DNA of 64,000 nt from Thalassospira lucentensis MCCC 1A00383 = DSM 14000 (GCF_000421265.1 NZ_ATWN01000005.1:248001-312000), one strand, 5' to 3'; positions 34,323-43,373 are shown, counted from the first letter of the stretch. The notes: generated by a model from the sequence alone, not told the origin. A program made the numbers and translations.

Positions 34323-36284
34323 GTGACATCGACACAGTCCAATGCAGTCATTCTTCGTAATGCCATGCCTGCCGATATTGACGGGCTTTGCGCACTTGAG
34401 ACAGCGAATTTCACAAGTGATGGTATCACACGCGCATCCTTTTTGCGTTTTCTGCGCCGTAGCTCGGCGCGTCTTCTTGTCGCGGACGCAGGGGACGGCG
34501 AACATCCCAACGTTGTCGGCTACGGCTTGTTGTTGTTGCGCGAAAATTCGATAACAGCACGGATATATTCACTGGCCATTTCCAAAGACTGGCGGGGCAT
34601 CGGTCTGGGCACGCAACTTCTGGCCGGGATGGAAAACCTTGCCATTGAGGCTGGCTGTCTTCGCATTCGCCTTGAAGTGCGCATCGAAAACGATACCGCA
34701 CGTGGCCTTTATGAACGTCACGGATATCAAAAAGTTTCCGACCTGTCCGGATATTATGAAGATGGTGCCGATGGCATCCGTTTGCAGCATGACCTTTATG
34801 ATGTCATTGCCGAAAAATCGCCTGCGGTTTCAACCGGTGCACCGCTCATCCTTGTTGATCGGCTGTCTGACATCCCCTTTGCCGTTTCGGGTGCGCGCGT
34901 CATGCGGGTGCGCGATTATCTCGCCCTTGATCACGGGGTGCGCAACCGCCGTGTGATCAACCTGTGCCGGTCCTATGAATATCTGTCGCGTGGTTATTAT
35001 TGCAGCCTGCTGGCCGCGGCCCGCGCCGAGCGCGTGATCCCCGAAGCCGACGTTTTGCTGGACCTGAACTGGAAACGCCTGCAAAAGGCCGCGCGCAATG
35101 ATCTTGGCCCGCAAATCACCGAGGCCCTGACAAAACCGGGCGATCATCCGACCTATGTTGATGTCTATTTCGGACGCAGCACCGACAAACGATTTCGCCA
35201 CATCGCCCAGCGGGCCTTTGATCAGTTCCGCTGCCCGATCCTGCGGCTGCATCTGAACAATAAGGATGGCAAAGCCTCTTTACGCGAAATCGAAGCCCCA
35301 TCGCTAAGCCAGCTTAACAGCGGCCATATGACCGCATTTGAAGCCGCCTTGCGCGCCTATTTGCGTGGACGCGTCCGCAAACAGGGTAACGTCACCCAGC
35401 CAACCGCCCTGGTCGCTATTTTGCACGATCCCGACGAAGTCATGCCGCCATCAGACAAAGACGCCCTTGCCCTTTTCGTGCAGGCCGCAGCCGACCTTGG
35501 CGCGCGCGCCGAATTGATCACAGCAAAGGATTTCCATCATCTGTCGGAATTTGATGCGCTTCTGATCCGCGAAACCACTGCCCTTGACCACCACACCTAT
35601 CGCTTTGCCAAACGTGCAGTCAAGGAAGGCATCCCGGTCATTGACGACCCGGACTCGATGCTGCGCTGTACCAACAAGGTCTATCTGGCCGAATTACTGC
35701 GCACACATCGCATTCCGGCCCCCAAGAGTGCGATTTTCGATAAGCGCCGCATTGGTGAAATCGGTCAGCAGTTTAGCTTCCCGTCGGTTCTGAAAGTGCC
35801 CGACGGATGTTTTTCGCGCGGCGTGCGCAAGGTGAAATCACCCGAACATCTGGCCGAAGTTGCCAGTGATATGTTCAAGAATTCAGAACTTCTGGTCATT
35901 CAGGAATATGTCGAAACCACCTTTGACTGGCGTATTGGTGTTTTGGGCGGCGAAGCAATTTTTGCCAGCCGCTATTTCATGGCGCCGGGTCACTGGCAGA
36001 TCGTCAAACACGAAGACGACGGCAAAAGTTATGAAGAAGGCGGGTTCGAAACCGTCGCCATCGAAGACGCCCCCGAAGACATCGTCACAACCGCCCTTGC
36101 CGCCGCACGGTTGATGGGCGACGGGCTGTATGGTGTCGATATGAAAGAAACCCCAAACGGTCCGATGGTGATTGAGGTCAATGACAACCCCAACATCGAC
36201 GGCGGGGTTGAGGATGCCGTGCTTGGGATGGAGCTTTACCGGCGCATCATCGCCCATCTTCTGGGCAAGATCGCCCGTCCGTAG
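34323..36284 (+). CDS. GNAT acetyltransferase fused to RLAN and RimK-like ATP-grasp ligase domains
   Basis: A 653-residue three-part protein. Residues about 8-158 are a GNAT domain with the acetyl-CoA loop DWRGIGLGTQ (89-98). Residues about 175-335 match the RLAN domain found in front of some RimK-like ligases (ARVMRVRDYLAL, NLCRSYEYLSRGYYCSLLA). Residues about 450-650 are ATP-grasp, with K491 in SVLKVPDG, QEYVETTFDWRIGV, and the metal-binding end GVDMK...IEVNDNPNID. RimK-like enzymes join amino acids to a carboxylate, so this could build or modify a peptide and acetylate it. The GTG at 34323 is preferred because AGGAG lies nine bases upstream. ATG at 34281 is possible. A GNAT-C39 gene is convergent. 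Confidence 0.86.
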   Translation: MTSTQSNAVILRNAMPADIDGLCALETANFTSDGITRASFLRFLRRSSARLLVADAGDGEHPNVVGYGLLLLRENSITARIYSLAISKDWRGIGLGTQLLAGMENLAIEAGCLRIRLEVRIENDTARGLYERHGYQKVSDLSGYYEDGADGIRLQHDLYDVIAEKSPAVSTGAPLILVDRLSDIPFAVSGARVMRVRDYLALDHGVRNRRVINLCRSYEYLSRGYYCSLLAAARAERVIPEADVLLDLNWKRLQKAARNDLGPQITEALTKPGDHPTYVDVYFGRSTDKRFRHIAQRAFDQFRCPILRLHLNNKDGKASLREIEAPSLSQLNSGHMTAFEAALRAYLRGRVRKQGNVTQPTALVAILHDPDEVMPPSDKDALALFVQAAADLGARAELITAKDFHHLSEFDALLIRETTALDHHTYRFAKRAVKEGIPVIDDPDSMLRCTNKVYLAELLRTHRIPAPKSAIFDKRRIGEIGQQFSFPSVLKVPDGCFSRGVRKVKSPEHLAEVASDMFKNSELLVIQEYVETTFDWRIGVLGGEAIFASRYFMAPGHWQIVKHEDDGKSYEEGGFETVAIEDAPEDIVTTALAAARLMGDGLYGVDMKETPNGPMVIEVNDNPNIDGGVEDAVLGMELYRRIIAHLLGKIARP

Positions 36285-36300
36285 TACTGATGCAAACAGC

Positions 36301-36342
36301 AAAAAGGCCGGGGATCGAAAGCGCGGATCACCCGGCCTTTTT
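36301..36342. terminator. Bidirectional terminator between the two GNAT-fusion genes
   Basis: A 12-bp stem (AAAAAGGCCGGG at 36301-36312, CCCGGCCTTTTT at 36331-36342) with an 18-base loop. The right arm lies within the last codons and stop region of the convergent C39 gene, so the same bases encode its Lys-Lys-Ala-Gly end. Confidence 0.9.
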
Positions 36343-37485
36343 GCTAACAAACACCGCCGCCTGAACTTTATCGCGGCCATAGCGCGCCATCAGATCAAAC
36401 TCATGACGCAGGATCGGGAATGACAGGCAATCGCTGCCGTTAAACGGGTCATGATCATCGCCAATATCAGGATCGGTGACATAGACAAACCGGTCATCAA
36501 AGCCCGACACCACTACCCAATGGGGAATTTTATCGCCGTAAATGCGGTACTGGCTGATTAGAACCAGCGCCATCTGGCCGTTGCGCATGCGGTTTTCGAT
36601 CTCGGTCACGCCAAACGCACCAACAGATACGGGAATGCCTGCCTGTTCGATCTGACGGGCAAAATCATAATGCACCAGTTCGACCACTTCGCGGCTTTTG
36701 GCTTTGCGCACGGAATCAACAAAAAGCGGCCCATCGCGACTGCGCAAGACCTCGACGTTAAACCCGCGTCGATCTGCCGCCAATGCCAAGCCCAACGGAC
36801 CACAGCCACCATGACCTGATGTCATGAAAATGGTGGTGGCTTCGCGCCACAATGCGATTTCAAGGCTCCTGTCCATTTCAACCAATGGATCAAGCGCATT
36901 CATCGCCATCATCAAGGACGCCGGACCACAGGTGAATGGCAGGGTCTGGTGATAAAAATGGATCGGCGATGGCAGGCGCATCGATTGGGGGACGAGCACC
37001 CTTTCCATGCGCAGAGCATCGGAATGATCGGGATAATAATCAGGATACAGCGCAAATTCACGGTAACCCGCACCGTGAAACAGCGCGATGGCAACCGCGT
37101 TGCCCTGACTGACCTCAAGCCGCAAAATCGGCGCACCGTAATCAAGGCTAAGCTCTTCTGCCTGCCTCACAAGCGCGCGCCCAATGCCTTTTTGGCGAAA
37201 GTTCGGATCGACCGCCATCGAATAAAGCCGGGCCAACGCTACATTGCTACGAAAAACCACCAAGGCATAGCCAACAACAGCACCGTTACTTTCGGCAACG
37301 CGCAGACGTGCGGTTTCACTACCGATAAAGCGTTTGAACGCCCGGCGGCTTAGTCGGTCAATGTCAAAGGAACGGTTTTCAATGTCACACAGGGCATCAA
37401 GATCCCCGTCATGTGCCAATCGAAACCCGATCTGGCTGTCATCAAGTTGGCCCAAAATCACACCTGCATTGCGCACCCACGACAT
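36328..37485 (-). CDS. GNAT acetyltransferase fused to a C39-like cysteine peptidase
   Basis: A 385-residue cytoplasmic protein. Residues about 18-165 form a GNAT domain with the acetyl-CoA loop FRQKGIGRALV (97-107). From about residue 172 a C39-like papain-fold peptidase follows. The oxyanion Gln Q180, nucleophile C186 (in TCGPAS), H322 (in PHWVVVSGF) and D338 (in VTDPD) form a complete set with the usual Q-to-C spacing of six. C39 domains normally cut after double-Gly leaders of exported peptides, but this one has no transporter domain. It is convergent with the GNAT/ATP-grasp gene, so a shared peptide substrate is likely. The ribosome site of the ATG at 37485 is weak. Confidence 0.85.
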   Translation of the reverse strand: MSWVRNAGVILGQLDDSQIGFRLAHDGDLDALCDIENRSFDIDRLSRRAFKRFIGSETARLRVAESNGAVVGYALVVFRSNVALARLYSMAVDPNFRQKGIGRALVRQAEELSLDYGAPILRLEVSQGNAVAIALFHGAGYREFALYPDYYPDHSDALRMERVLVPQSMRLPSPIHFYHQTLPFTCGPASLMMAMNALDPLVEMDRSLEIALWREATTIFMTSGHGGCGPLGLALAADRRGFNVEVLRSRDGPLFVDSVRKAKSREVVELVHYDFARQIEQAGIPVSVGAFGVTEIENRMRNGQMALVLISQYRIYGDKIPHWVVVSGFDDRFVYVTDPDIGDDHDPFNGSDCLSFPILRHEFDLMARYGRDKVQAAVFVSKKAG

Positions 37486-37599
37486 TCAAAGCATGTCACG
37501 GCGTCATATCGACACGAAACGTTTAAATGCAATAGTGCAATTTCGGTAAGCGTGCCGCGCGTTTATGCCATGCAGCACTTCATGCAAGCACCCAACACT

Positions 37600-38013
37600 C
37601 TAGCCGCGTGCGGAGATGCGTGGTACCAACGGCGACATATCATATCCGGCATCTGACGCTGATTTGATGATGTCTTGCACCGGCAGCTTACCCGCACTGG
37701 CCAAAGACCACAGGATCGTGCAACGCGTGCCGCTGCGGCAATAGGCAAATACCGGCTTTTCTGCCGCTGCAAGATTGGCGGCAAACGCATCGGCATCAGC
37801 ATCAGCAACATTGCCGCTGGCGACAGGCTGAAAAATCGCTTTCATGCCAAGGCTCTCGGCCTTGGCGGCAATTTCCGCAAACGATGGCTGTCCCGGGTCC
37901 TCGTCATCCGGGCGATTGCAAATGACGGTTTTGAAACCGGCTTTGGCAATCTCGTCAATGGCCTCTATTGGCAATTGCGGCGATACGGTCAGCTCATCAC
38001 TCAAGCGTTTCAT
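37600..38013 (-). CDS. Blh-like sulfurtransferase/phosphatase-fold protein (DUF442, TIGR01244 type)
   Basis: A 137-residue protein of the dual-specificity-phosphatase-like fold. The active-site loop is AYCRSGTRCTILWSL, with the CX5R motif (Cys then Arg five residues later). The N-terminal 'LTVSPQLPIEAIDEIAKAGFKTVICNRPDDE' is typical of the DUF442 domain fused to beta-lactamase-like sulfur dioxygenases (Blh). Such proteins are linked to sulfide and persulfide handling. The ATG at 38013 has AAGGGGA upstream, and the frame to 38055 lacks one. A DUF2892 membrane protein gene lies 152 bases upstream on the same strand, another frequent neighbour in sulfur detoxification loci. Confidence 0.83.
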   Translation of the reverse strand: MKRLSDELTVSPQLPIEAIDEIAKAGFKTVICNRPDDEDPGQPSFAEIAAKAESLGMKAIFQPVASGNVADADADAFAANLAAAEKPVFAYCRSGTRCTILWSLASAGKLPVQDIIKSASDAGYDMSPLVPRISARG

Positions 38014-38165
38014 TTTTGTCTGTCCCCTTACAGCAGTTGCTATAACCGATGCCATTATCTGGCGGCTATGGCAACTGCCTGCGGGAAAAATACAGACAAA
38101 AACCCATCTTCCTCGATGTCTGCCCGTTGGAGGTCTACCCGATGTCTGACCTCATTTTCCACCTA

Positions 38166-38390
38166 TTACATCCGCGTCGAACAGGTCCTTATCCCCAAAA
38201 CGCGATACATCGGACAAAACCGGAATACTGCCGTCACCAGCATCACAACCCCGGCGGCAACCATCAGCCAGCCATAAGCCCCGAACGCGACAATCGCATC
38301 ATCGGGTTTAACCATCACGAACGGTACGGCCAAAAGTACGAGCCCAAGAACAATCCGAAAGACACGATCCAATCCACCAATATTTTTCAT
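38166..38390 (-). CDS. DUF2892 (YgaP-type transmembrane) protein
   Basis: A 74-residue inner-membrane protein. MKNIGGLDRVFRIVLG opens the DUF2892 domain, followed by two membrane segments (about 10-28 and 36-56) and the conserved CPMYRVLGI. In E. coli YgaP this domain is fused to a rhodanese. Here it stands alone, upstream of a Blh-like gene. GAGGAAG precedes the start. A role with persulfide or thiosulfate is inferred from the family only. Confidence 0.85.
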   Translation of the reverse strand: MKNIGGLDRVFRIVLGLVLLAVPFVMVKPDDAIVAFGAYGWLMVAAGVVMLVTAVFRFCPMYRVLGIRTCSTRM

Positions 38391-38578
38391 GGTTCTTCCT
38401 CGTCAACAGATACTGGTAAAACACCACATAACCATTACATCATAAAATAATGGAATACATTGACATGGCGCAATGTGGCGCGAAAACCTGTGACGACATC
38501 GGAATTACACTGCCAGTATCTTGTCGCGATGCCCCGCACGTGCCAAAAGACAAGAAACTTGAATGGGAAATCCGATAC

Positions 38579-39325
38579 ATGAGCACCCTCGCCGCGACGC
38601 AACCTGCACCCAAAATTGAACCCGCTGATGACTTTCCGGTTTGGCAAGAAAATCACCCATCTGGCACATTTTCCGACTGGCTGAAAGCATCGGTCTGTGA
38701 TGACTGGAAACGGGTAACACACCATCCGTTTACCGATGCATGGGGTGACGGTGCCCTGCCCGGCGCCAACCTGAAAAATTACCTTATTCAGGATCATCGT
38801 TTTATTGACCGGTTTGTCGCCCTGCTGGCTGCGGCAGTTTCCCGTGCGCCAACGCTCAAGGACCGCATTCCGGGGTGTCAGTTCCTTGCCCTCGTGACCG
38901 GTGCTGAAAACACCTATTTCGAACGATCATTTGACGCGCTTGGCGTTTCAGACGCGGACCGCGAAAATCAACCCGACTGGCCCGCGACCAAAGCCTTCAA
39001 ACAGCTGATGACCGATGCAACAAACAGCAACAGCTACACCAACATGCTTGCGGTTTTGGCAGTTGCCGAAGGCACCTATCTTGGTTGGGCAGACCGGGTC
39101 AACACGGCCATTGCCAAACGCCCGGATGACTTTTGGTATTCCGAATGGCTCGATCTTCACATCGGCGCGTATTTCGAAAGTGTGATTGCCTATCTAAACG
39201 ATCAGCTTGATCAGTGTGGCCCGGGTCTATCGGCCAATGATCGCGCGCAATGCCTTGATCATTTCCGCCGCGCGACATCGCTTGAAGTTGCCTTTTTCGA
39301 TACCGCGTGGGGACCACAGGAATGA
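38579..39325 (+). CDS. TenA/PqqC-family protein
   Basis: A 248-residue helical-bundle protein. The opening FSDWLKASVCDDWKRVTHHPFTDAWGDGALP and LKNYLIQDHRFIDRF are typical of TenA (thiaminase II, which salvages the pyrimidine of thiamine). The helix that carries the catalytic Cys in Bacillus TenA reads 'MLAVLAVAEGTYLGWADR' and has no Cys, so this may be a TenA_E-type or a divergent member. The start at 38579 (MSTLAATQ) follows GGGAAA. The frame reaches back to 38450 without a good ribosome site. The stop overlaps the following GNAT gene. No thiamine gene lies nearby. Confidence 0.8.
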   Translation: MSTLAATQPAPKIEPADDFPVWQENHPSGTFSDWLKASVCDDWKRVTHHPFTDAWGDGALPGANLKNYLIQDHRFIDRFVALLAAAVSRAPTLKDRIPGCQFLALVTGAENTYFERSFDALGVSDADRENQPDWPATKAFKQLMTDATNSNSYTNMLAVLAVAEGTYLGWADRVNTAIAKRPDDFWYSEWLDLHIGAYFESVIAYLNDQLDQCGPGLSANDRAQCLDHFRRATSLEVAFFDTAWGPQE

Positions 39326-39813
39326 CGACCATTCGCCAGTTCAAAGACAGTGACGCGCCACAGATGACGGCGATTTATCTTCGTGCTGTGACCGAACTTG
39401 GCAAGCTTCGCTATCGCCCGGAACAAGTCGCCGTCTGGGCAAAGCTTACCCCTGATGCGGACCGATTGACCGAATTGATGAACGATGGACGTAACGGATT
39501 TGTGGCCGTCACATCAGACGACACAGTCGTCGCGTTTGGTGACCTCGAAGCGGATGGTCACATCCATTTTCTTTATGCCGATCCTGACGTCGCCGGGACC
39601 GGTGTCGTCTCCACCCTGTATGACGCGATCGAGGCCAAGGCCACCGCCGACAACCTTGGCAAGATGTATTGCGAAGCCAGCGAACTCGCCAAAAGCTTCC
39701 TGCTGAAAAAGGGGTTTAAGGTCGTCGAACGGCACGACTTTGAAGTCGCAGGCGTTGCCATTCATAATTACGCCGTTGAAAAGCGCCTGCGCGTACCGTC
39801 GCCACGGCAGTAG
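39322..39813 (+). CDS. GNAT acetyltransferase
   Basis: A 163-residue single-domain acetyltransferase. TIRQFKDSDAPQMTAIYLRAV opens the fold, and 'LYADPDVAGTGVVSTLYDAIEAKA' (about residues 88-111) is the acetyl-CoA region. The usual Q/R-x-x-G-x-G/A loop is altered to AGTGVVS. The ATG at 39322 overlaps the TenA stop (ATGA), so the two genes are coupled. The acceptor is unknown. Confidence 0.8.
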   Translation: MTTIRQFKDSDAPQMTAIYLRAVTELGKLRYRPEQVAVWAKLTPDADRLTELMNDGRNGFVAVTSDDTVVAFGDLEADGHIHFLYADPDVAGTGVVSTLYDAIEAKATADNLGKMYCEASELAKSFLLKKGFKVVERHDFEVAGVAIHNYAVEKRLRVPSPRQ

Positions 39814-39824
39814 TTTAAGCCAAC

Positions 39825-40652
39825 TCAGATTGACGCCAGCCAATTGCCCAGTTCGGTCATACGGCGTTCCGCAAGACGCGCATTGTCATCGATGCCATAT
39901 TGCCACGCCAAATCTTTCCGTCCGGGATGCTTATGCAGGTTCTCCCAGTCGTTTGCCATACGATCAAGCGCGCCCTGATCGGCAAACAGACCCGCATCAA
40001 TCAGGCGCTGCCCATAACGGCGGAAAATTGCCGCCAGTTCCGCAAGCGTATATTCCGGGTGATATTGCACGCCCCAGAATCTCAACCCGTCATTCTCCAT
40101 GACAAAAGCCTGAATATCGCTGTAATCGTTGCCCGCCAGAATAACCGCCCCCTCGGGCGCAACGGACACTTCGTCCATATGAACCGTCAAAGCCGAAAAG
40201 CAGGCCGGTTTTTCCGAATACATCGGGTGGCGGACACCTTCCGGGGTCAATTGGATCATGCGCCCGATGCCAATTTCACGTCCCTTGGGGATGGCACGCA
40301 CCTGCCCGCCAAACGCACGCGCCACGATTTGCATGCCCCAGCAACTGCCAAATACTGGAACGCCACTAGTGACTGTCGATTTTGCAAGCGGCAACTGGTT
40401 AAGCACCGCTTCTTCGTCGATATAGGCGTTCAGCGCCGATCCGGTCCAGGCAATGCCATCAAAATCCGAAAACGTCGCCCCGCTTGGCAAACAGTCCGGA
40501 CCGTCATCAGCGGGACGAATGATCGTGATATCAAGATCGGGATCAAGGTGCTTCAGGGCCGCTTCATATCCCTCGCCAGATGGTGTTCCGCCCAGAGAAC
40601 GGTTAAGTTCGTTCACCGCACGCACATTGCCATCGACAATTAAAATTTTCAT
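39825..40652 (-). CDS. Class I glutamine-amidotransferase-like hydrolase
   Basis: A 275-residue protein with the triad-type GATase fold. The nucleophile Cys is in VFGSCWGMQ, and the His-Glu pair is in GVQYHPEYT. It has no synthetase domain. Free-standing members include gamma-glutamyl hydrolases and GMP-synthase-like proteins. Its place downstream of a glutamine-synthetase-like ligase, an aldehyde dehydrogenase and an alcohol dehydrogenase suggests it removes the glutamate from a gamma-glutamyl intermediate, as PuuD does in putrescine breakdown. It is the last gene of the reverse operon. GAGGGAAG precedes the start. Confidence 0.84.
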   Translation of the reverse strand: MKILIVDGNVRAVNELNRSLGGTPSGEGYEAALKHLDPDLDITIIRPADDGPDCLPSGATFSDFDGIAWTGSALNAYIDEEAVLNQLPLAKSTVTSGVPVFGSCWGMQIVARAFGGQVRAIPKGREIGIGRMIQLTPEGVRHPMYSEKPACFSALTVHMDEVSVAPEGAVILAGNDYSDIQAFVMENDGLRFWGVQYHPEYTLAELAAIFRRYGQRLIDAGLFADQGALDRMANDWENLHKHPGRKDLAWQYGIDDNARLAERRMTELGNWLASI

Positions 40653-40706
40653 GCTTCCCTCATTCCAACACCTTGATCCCGCAAAAGACGCGTTTACGCG
40701 ATGCCC

Positions 40707-41876
40707 CTAGCCAAGGTCACCGACACAGGCCCGGCGGAATATCGCCGTATAGTCGGCAACCGAAAGTTCAATCGGGTTGCCACCATCAGACGGATCTCCC
40801 TTGGCCTTGACGGCAACTTCGTCGGCGCGATCAACATCAACACCGATTTCAGCCAGGGTATTAACCACCCCCAACCGTGAACGAAACGCCATCACCCATT
40901 CAAACAAGGTGTCAAAACCGGGTGACGCGAGGTCGAGAAGACGACACACGACTTCACATTTTTCTTCAATCGCGCGGCGGTTGGCCTGCATGACATAGGG
41001 CAGCAAAATCGCATTGGTCAGGCCGTGATGGGTATCGAAAATCGCCCCGACCGGATGGGCCAGTGCATGAACGCCACCAAGCCCCTTTTGGAACGCGGTT
41101 GCCCCCATGGAGGCCGCAGCCAGCATATCGGCACGGGCCTCGATGTCGCTGCCGTTATCATAGGCACGCGGCAAGGCCTCGGCAATCAGGCGCATGCCCT
41201 CAAGTGCAACACCTTCGGCCATCGGGTGATAGCCCGGCGCGCAATAGGCTTCAAAGCAATGCACAAAGGCATCAATCCCCGTCGCCGCCGTCACATGCGC
41301 AGGCAGACCAACCGTCAGTTCGGGATCAGAAATAACGATGGCAGGCAGCATCTTGGGATGGAAGATGATTTTCTTTTCGTGGGTATCTTCCTTGGTGATC
41401 ACACTGGCACGGCCAACTTCGGACCCCGTCCCCGATGTTGTCGGCACGGCGATAATCGGCGCAATACCGTCGGGGTCCGCACGCGTCCACCAGTCACCGA
41501 TATCCTCGAAATCCCACATCGGACGGGTTTGTCCGGCCATCAGGGCAACGGCCTTGGCCGCATCCAGACCCGACCCACCACCAAATGCGATGACGCCGTC
41601 ATGATCCCCGGCCCGGTAAACAGCCAAGCCATCATCAACGTTCTTGCCCGTAGGATTACCCTTGACCCCGGCAAACAGGCCGGTCGGAATTCCAGCAGCC
41701 TCATTCGCGGCAATCGCGTCACGCACCATCGGCAGGTCTTTAAGACCCTCATCCGTGATCAGAAGCGGCTTTTTCATGCCTGTCGCCTTGCAGGCATCGG
41801 GCAGTTCGGAAATACGGCCCGGACCAAAGCGAACAGAGGTCGGGAAGCTCCAGTTTCCAACAATCTTTTTCGTCAT
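40707..41876 (-). CDS. Iron-containing alcohol dehydrogenase
   Basis: A 389-residue group III alcohol dehydrogenase. The NAD-binding loop is AFGGGSGLDAAKAVALM and the family signature PTTSGTGSEVGRASV follows. The metal ligands are expected in ATGIDAFVHCFEAY (Asp and His), HALAHPVG and DTHHGLTNA. It interconverts an alcohol and an aldehyde with NAD. With aldehyde dehydrogenase and the gamma-glutamyl ligase in the same operon, oxidation of a gamma-glutamylated amino alcohol is a sensible role. AAAGGATA precedes the start, and 29 bases separate it from the aldehyde dehydrogenase gene. Confidence 0.9.
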   Translation of the reverse strand: MTKKIVGNWSFPTSVRFGPGRISELPDACKATGMKKPLLITDEGLKDLPMVRDAIAANEAAGIPTGLFAGVKGNPTGKNVDDGLAVYRAGDHDGVIAFGGGSGLDAAKAVALMAGQTRPMWDFEDIGDWWTRADPDGIAPIIAVPTTSGTGSEVGRASVITKEDTHEKKIIFHPKMLPAIVISDPELTVGLPAHVTAATGIDAFVHCFEAYCAPGYHPMAEGVALEGMRLIAEALPRAYDNGSDIEARADMLAAASMGATAFQKGLGGVHALAHPVGAIFDTHHGLTNAILLPYVMQANRRAIEEKCEVVCRLLDLASPGFDTLFEWVMAFRSRLGVVNTLAEIGVDVDRADEVAVKAKGDPSDGGNPIELSVADYTAIFRRACVGDLG

Positions 41877-41905
41877 GTCTGTATCCTTTGCGCCAATCGG
41901 CGTCG

Positions 41906-43297
41906 TTAAATCTTTGTCCGCAGATGGAAGCTTTTAGGACGGGTAAGAGACTCATAGCCGACTTTCGACAACGTACACCCCCGTCCTGAATTCTTAACCC
42001 CGGTCCACGCAAGAGCAGGATCAAGATAATCCGCCCGGTTCATAAACACCGTCCCGGTCTGAAGCTGATCGCCAATGCTCAGGGCCGCATCCTCATCCGT
42101 TGTCCAGATTGACGCCGTCAGACCAAATTCGCTGTCATTCATCAATGAAATGGCTTCTGCATCCGATTTGACTTTCATGATGCCGACAACCGGACCGAAA
42201 CTTTCTTCGCTCATCACCCGCATCGAATGGTCAACATTGATCAGAACCTGCGGCGCAAGATACGGCGTCCCTTCTGCGTTGGCGGCAAATTTTGACGGAT
42301 CAATCAGGGCCTTTGCCCCGTCACGGACGGCATCGGCAATCTGACCGCGCACAAATGCCGCCGAGGACGCACGCACCATCGGACCAAGGTTGGTCTCCGC
42401 ATCAATCGGGCTGCCAAGCCGGTACTGCCCAACAAGATCAGCAGCCTTTTCGACAAACGCGTCAAAGACGCTTTCGTGGGCGTAAATACGTTCGATCCCG
42501 CAACAAGACTGACCGGTGTTAAAGAATGCACCGTCAATAACGTTTTCCACAGCATGGTCGAGATTGACATCAGAACGGATATACGCAGGATCCTTACCGC
42601 CCAGCTCCATGCCGGTTGCGATGAATTTACCGCCAACAGCTTTTTGCACGGCATGTCCACCGGGTACCGACCCCGTGAAATTGACAAAATCAACACGGGC
42701 ATCGCCCATCAGTTTTTCAGCATTGGCATGACTAAGATGCAGATACTGGAACAATCCCTTGGGCAGGCCTGCGGCCTCAAACGCCTGCGCAAAACGTTCT
42801 GCACACAGCGGGGTTTGATGCGAATGTTTCAAAACCACGGCATTGCCAGCCATCAAGGCCGGTACAACACCATTCACCGCCGTCAGGTATGGGAAGTTCC
42901 AGGGCGCGATGATTGCAACAACACCAAGTGCCTCACGCCGGATAAACCGGTTGAACCCGTCCTTCTCGCCCGGATGATAATCGGCAAGGGCTTCGGGTGC
43001 GATGTCGATCATGTAATCGGCACGTTCTTTAAAACCGGCAACCTCGCCTGCCCCCTGGGAAATCGGGCGGCCCATTTGCCAACTGATTTCTGCGGCAATT
43101 TCGTCCTTCTTTGCGACAAAGGCGGCAACGGCCTTGCGCAGGATTTCCTGACGGGTTGCAACAGGTACGCTGCGCCATTCGGCTTGCGCCACACGGGCAA
43201 GATCAAGTGCGGTATTGATCTCGGTCGCACCAGCAAGCGGGCGCTCGACATAAACCGAACCGTCAACGGGCGAGATAGTGCGTAAACTCTCAGACAT
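41906..43297 (-). CDS. NAD(P)-dependent aldehyde dehydrogenase
   Basis: A 463-residue ALDH-superfamily enzyme. The catalytic Glu is in GMELGGKDPAYI and the Cys in FFNTGQSCCGIERIY. The cofactor fold includes VVAIIAPWNFPYLTAVNGVVPALMAGNAVVLK. It oxidises an aldehyde to the acid. Members of this size act on succinate semialdehyde, gamma-aldehydes of glutamylated amines and similar compounds. It lies between the alcohol dehydrogenase and the glutamine-synthetase-like gene on the same strand. GAGG lies upstream of the start. Confidence 0.92.
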   Translation of the reverse strand: MSESLRTISPVDGSVYVERPLAGATEINTALDLARVAQAEWRSVPVATRQEILRKAVAAFVAKKDEIAAEISWQMGRPISQGAGEVAGFKERADYMIDIAPEALADYHPGEKDGFNRFIRREALGVVAIIAPWNFPYLTAVNGVVPALMAGNAVVLKHSHQTPLCAERFAQAFEAAGLPKGLFQYLHLSHANAEKLMGDARVDFVNFTGSVPGGHAVQKAVGGKFIATGMELGGKDPAYIRSDVNLDHAVENVIDGAFFNTGQSCCGIERIYAHESVFDAFVEKAADLVGQYRLGSPIDAETNLGPMVRASSAAFVRGQIADAVRDGAKALIDPSKFAANAEGTPYLAPQVLINVDHSMRVMSEESFGPVVGIMKVKSDAEAISLMNDSEFGLTASIWTTDEDAALSIGDQLQTGTVFMNRADYLDPALAWTGVKNSGRGCTLSKVGYESLTRPKSFHLRTKI

Positions 43298-43373
43298 AGT
43301 GCCTCACAGTTAAAGATGTGATGAGTGATTTGAACGAGGTATCAACAGGGTTGGTTCCACTCGACATCCCCGA

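Noticed and set aside
41025-41909. Long forward open frame (about 294 residues) opposite the iron alcohol dehydrogenase gene
   Set aside because: It is antisense to a gene with clear motifs, is rich in Arg, Gly and His in the way codon-bias shadows are, and matches no family I know.
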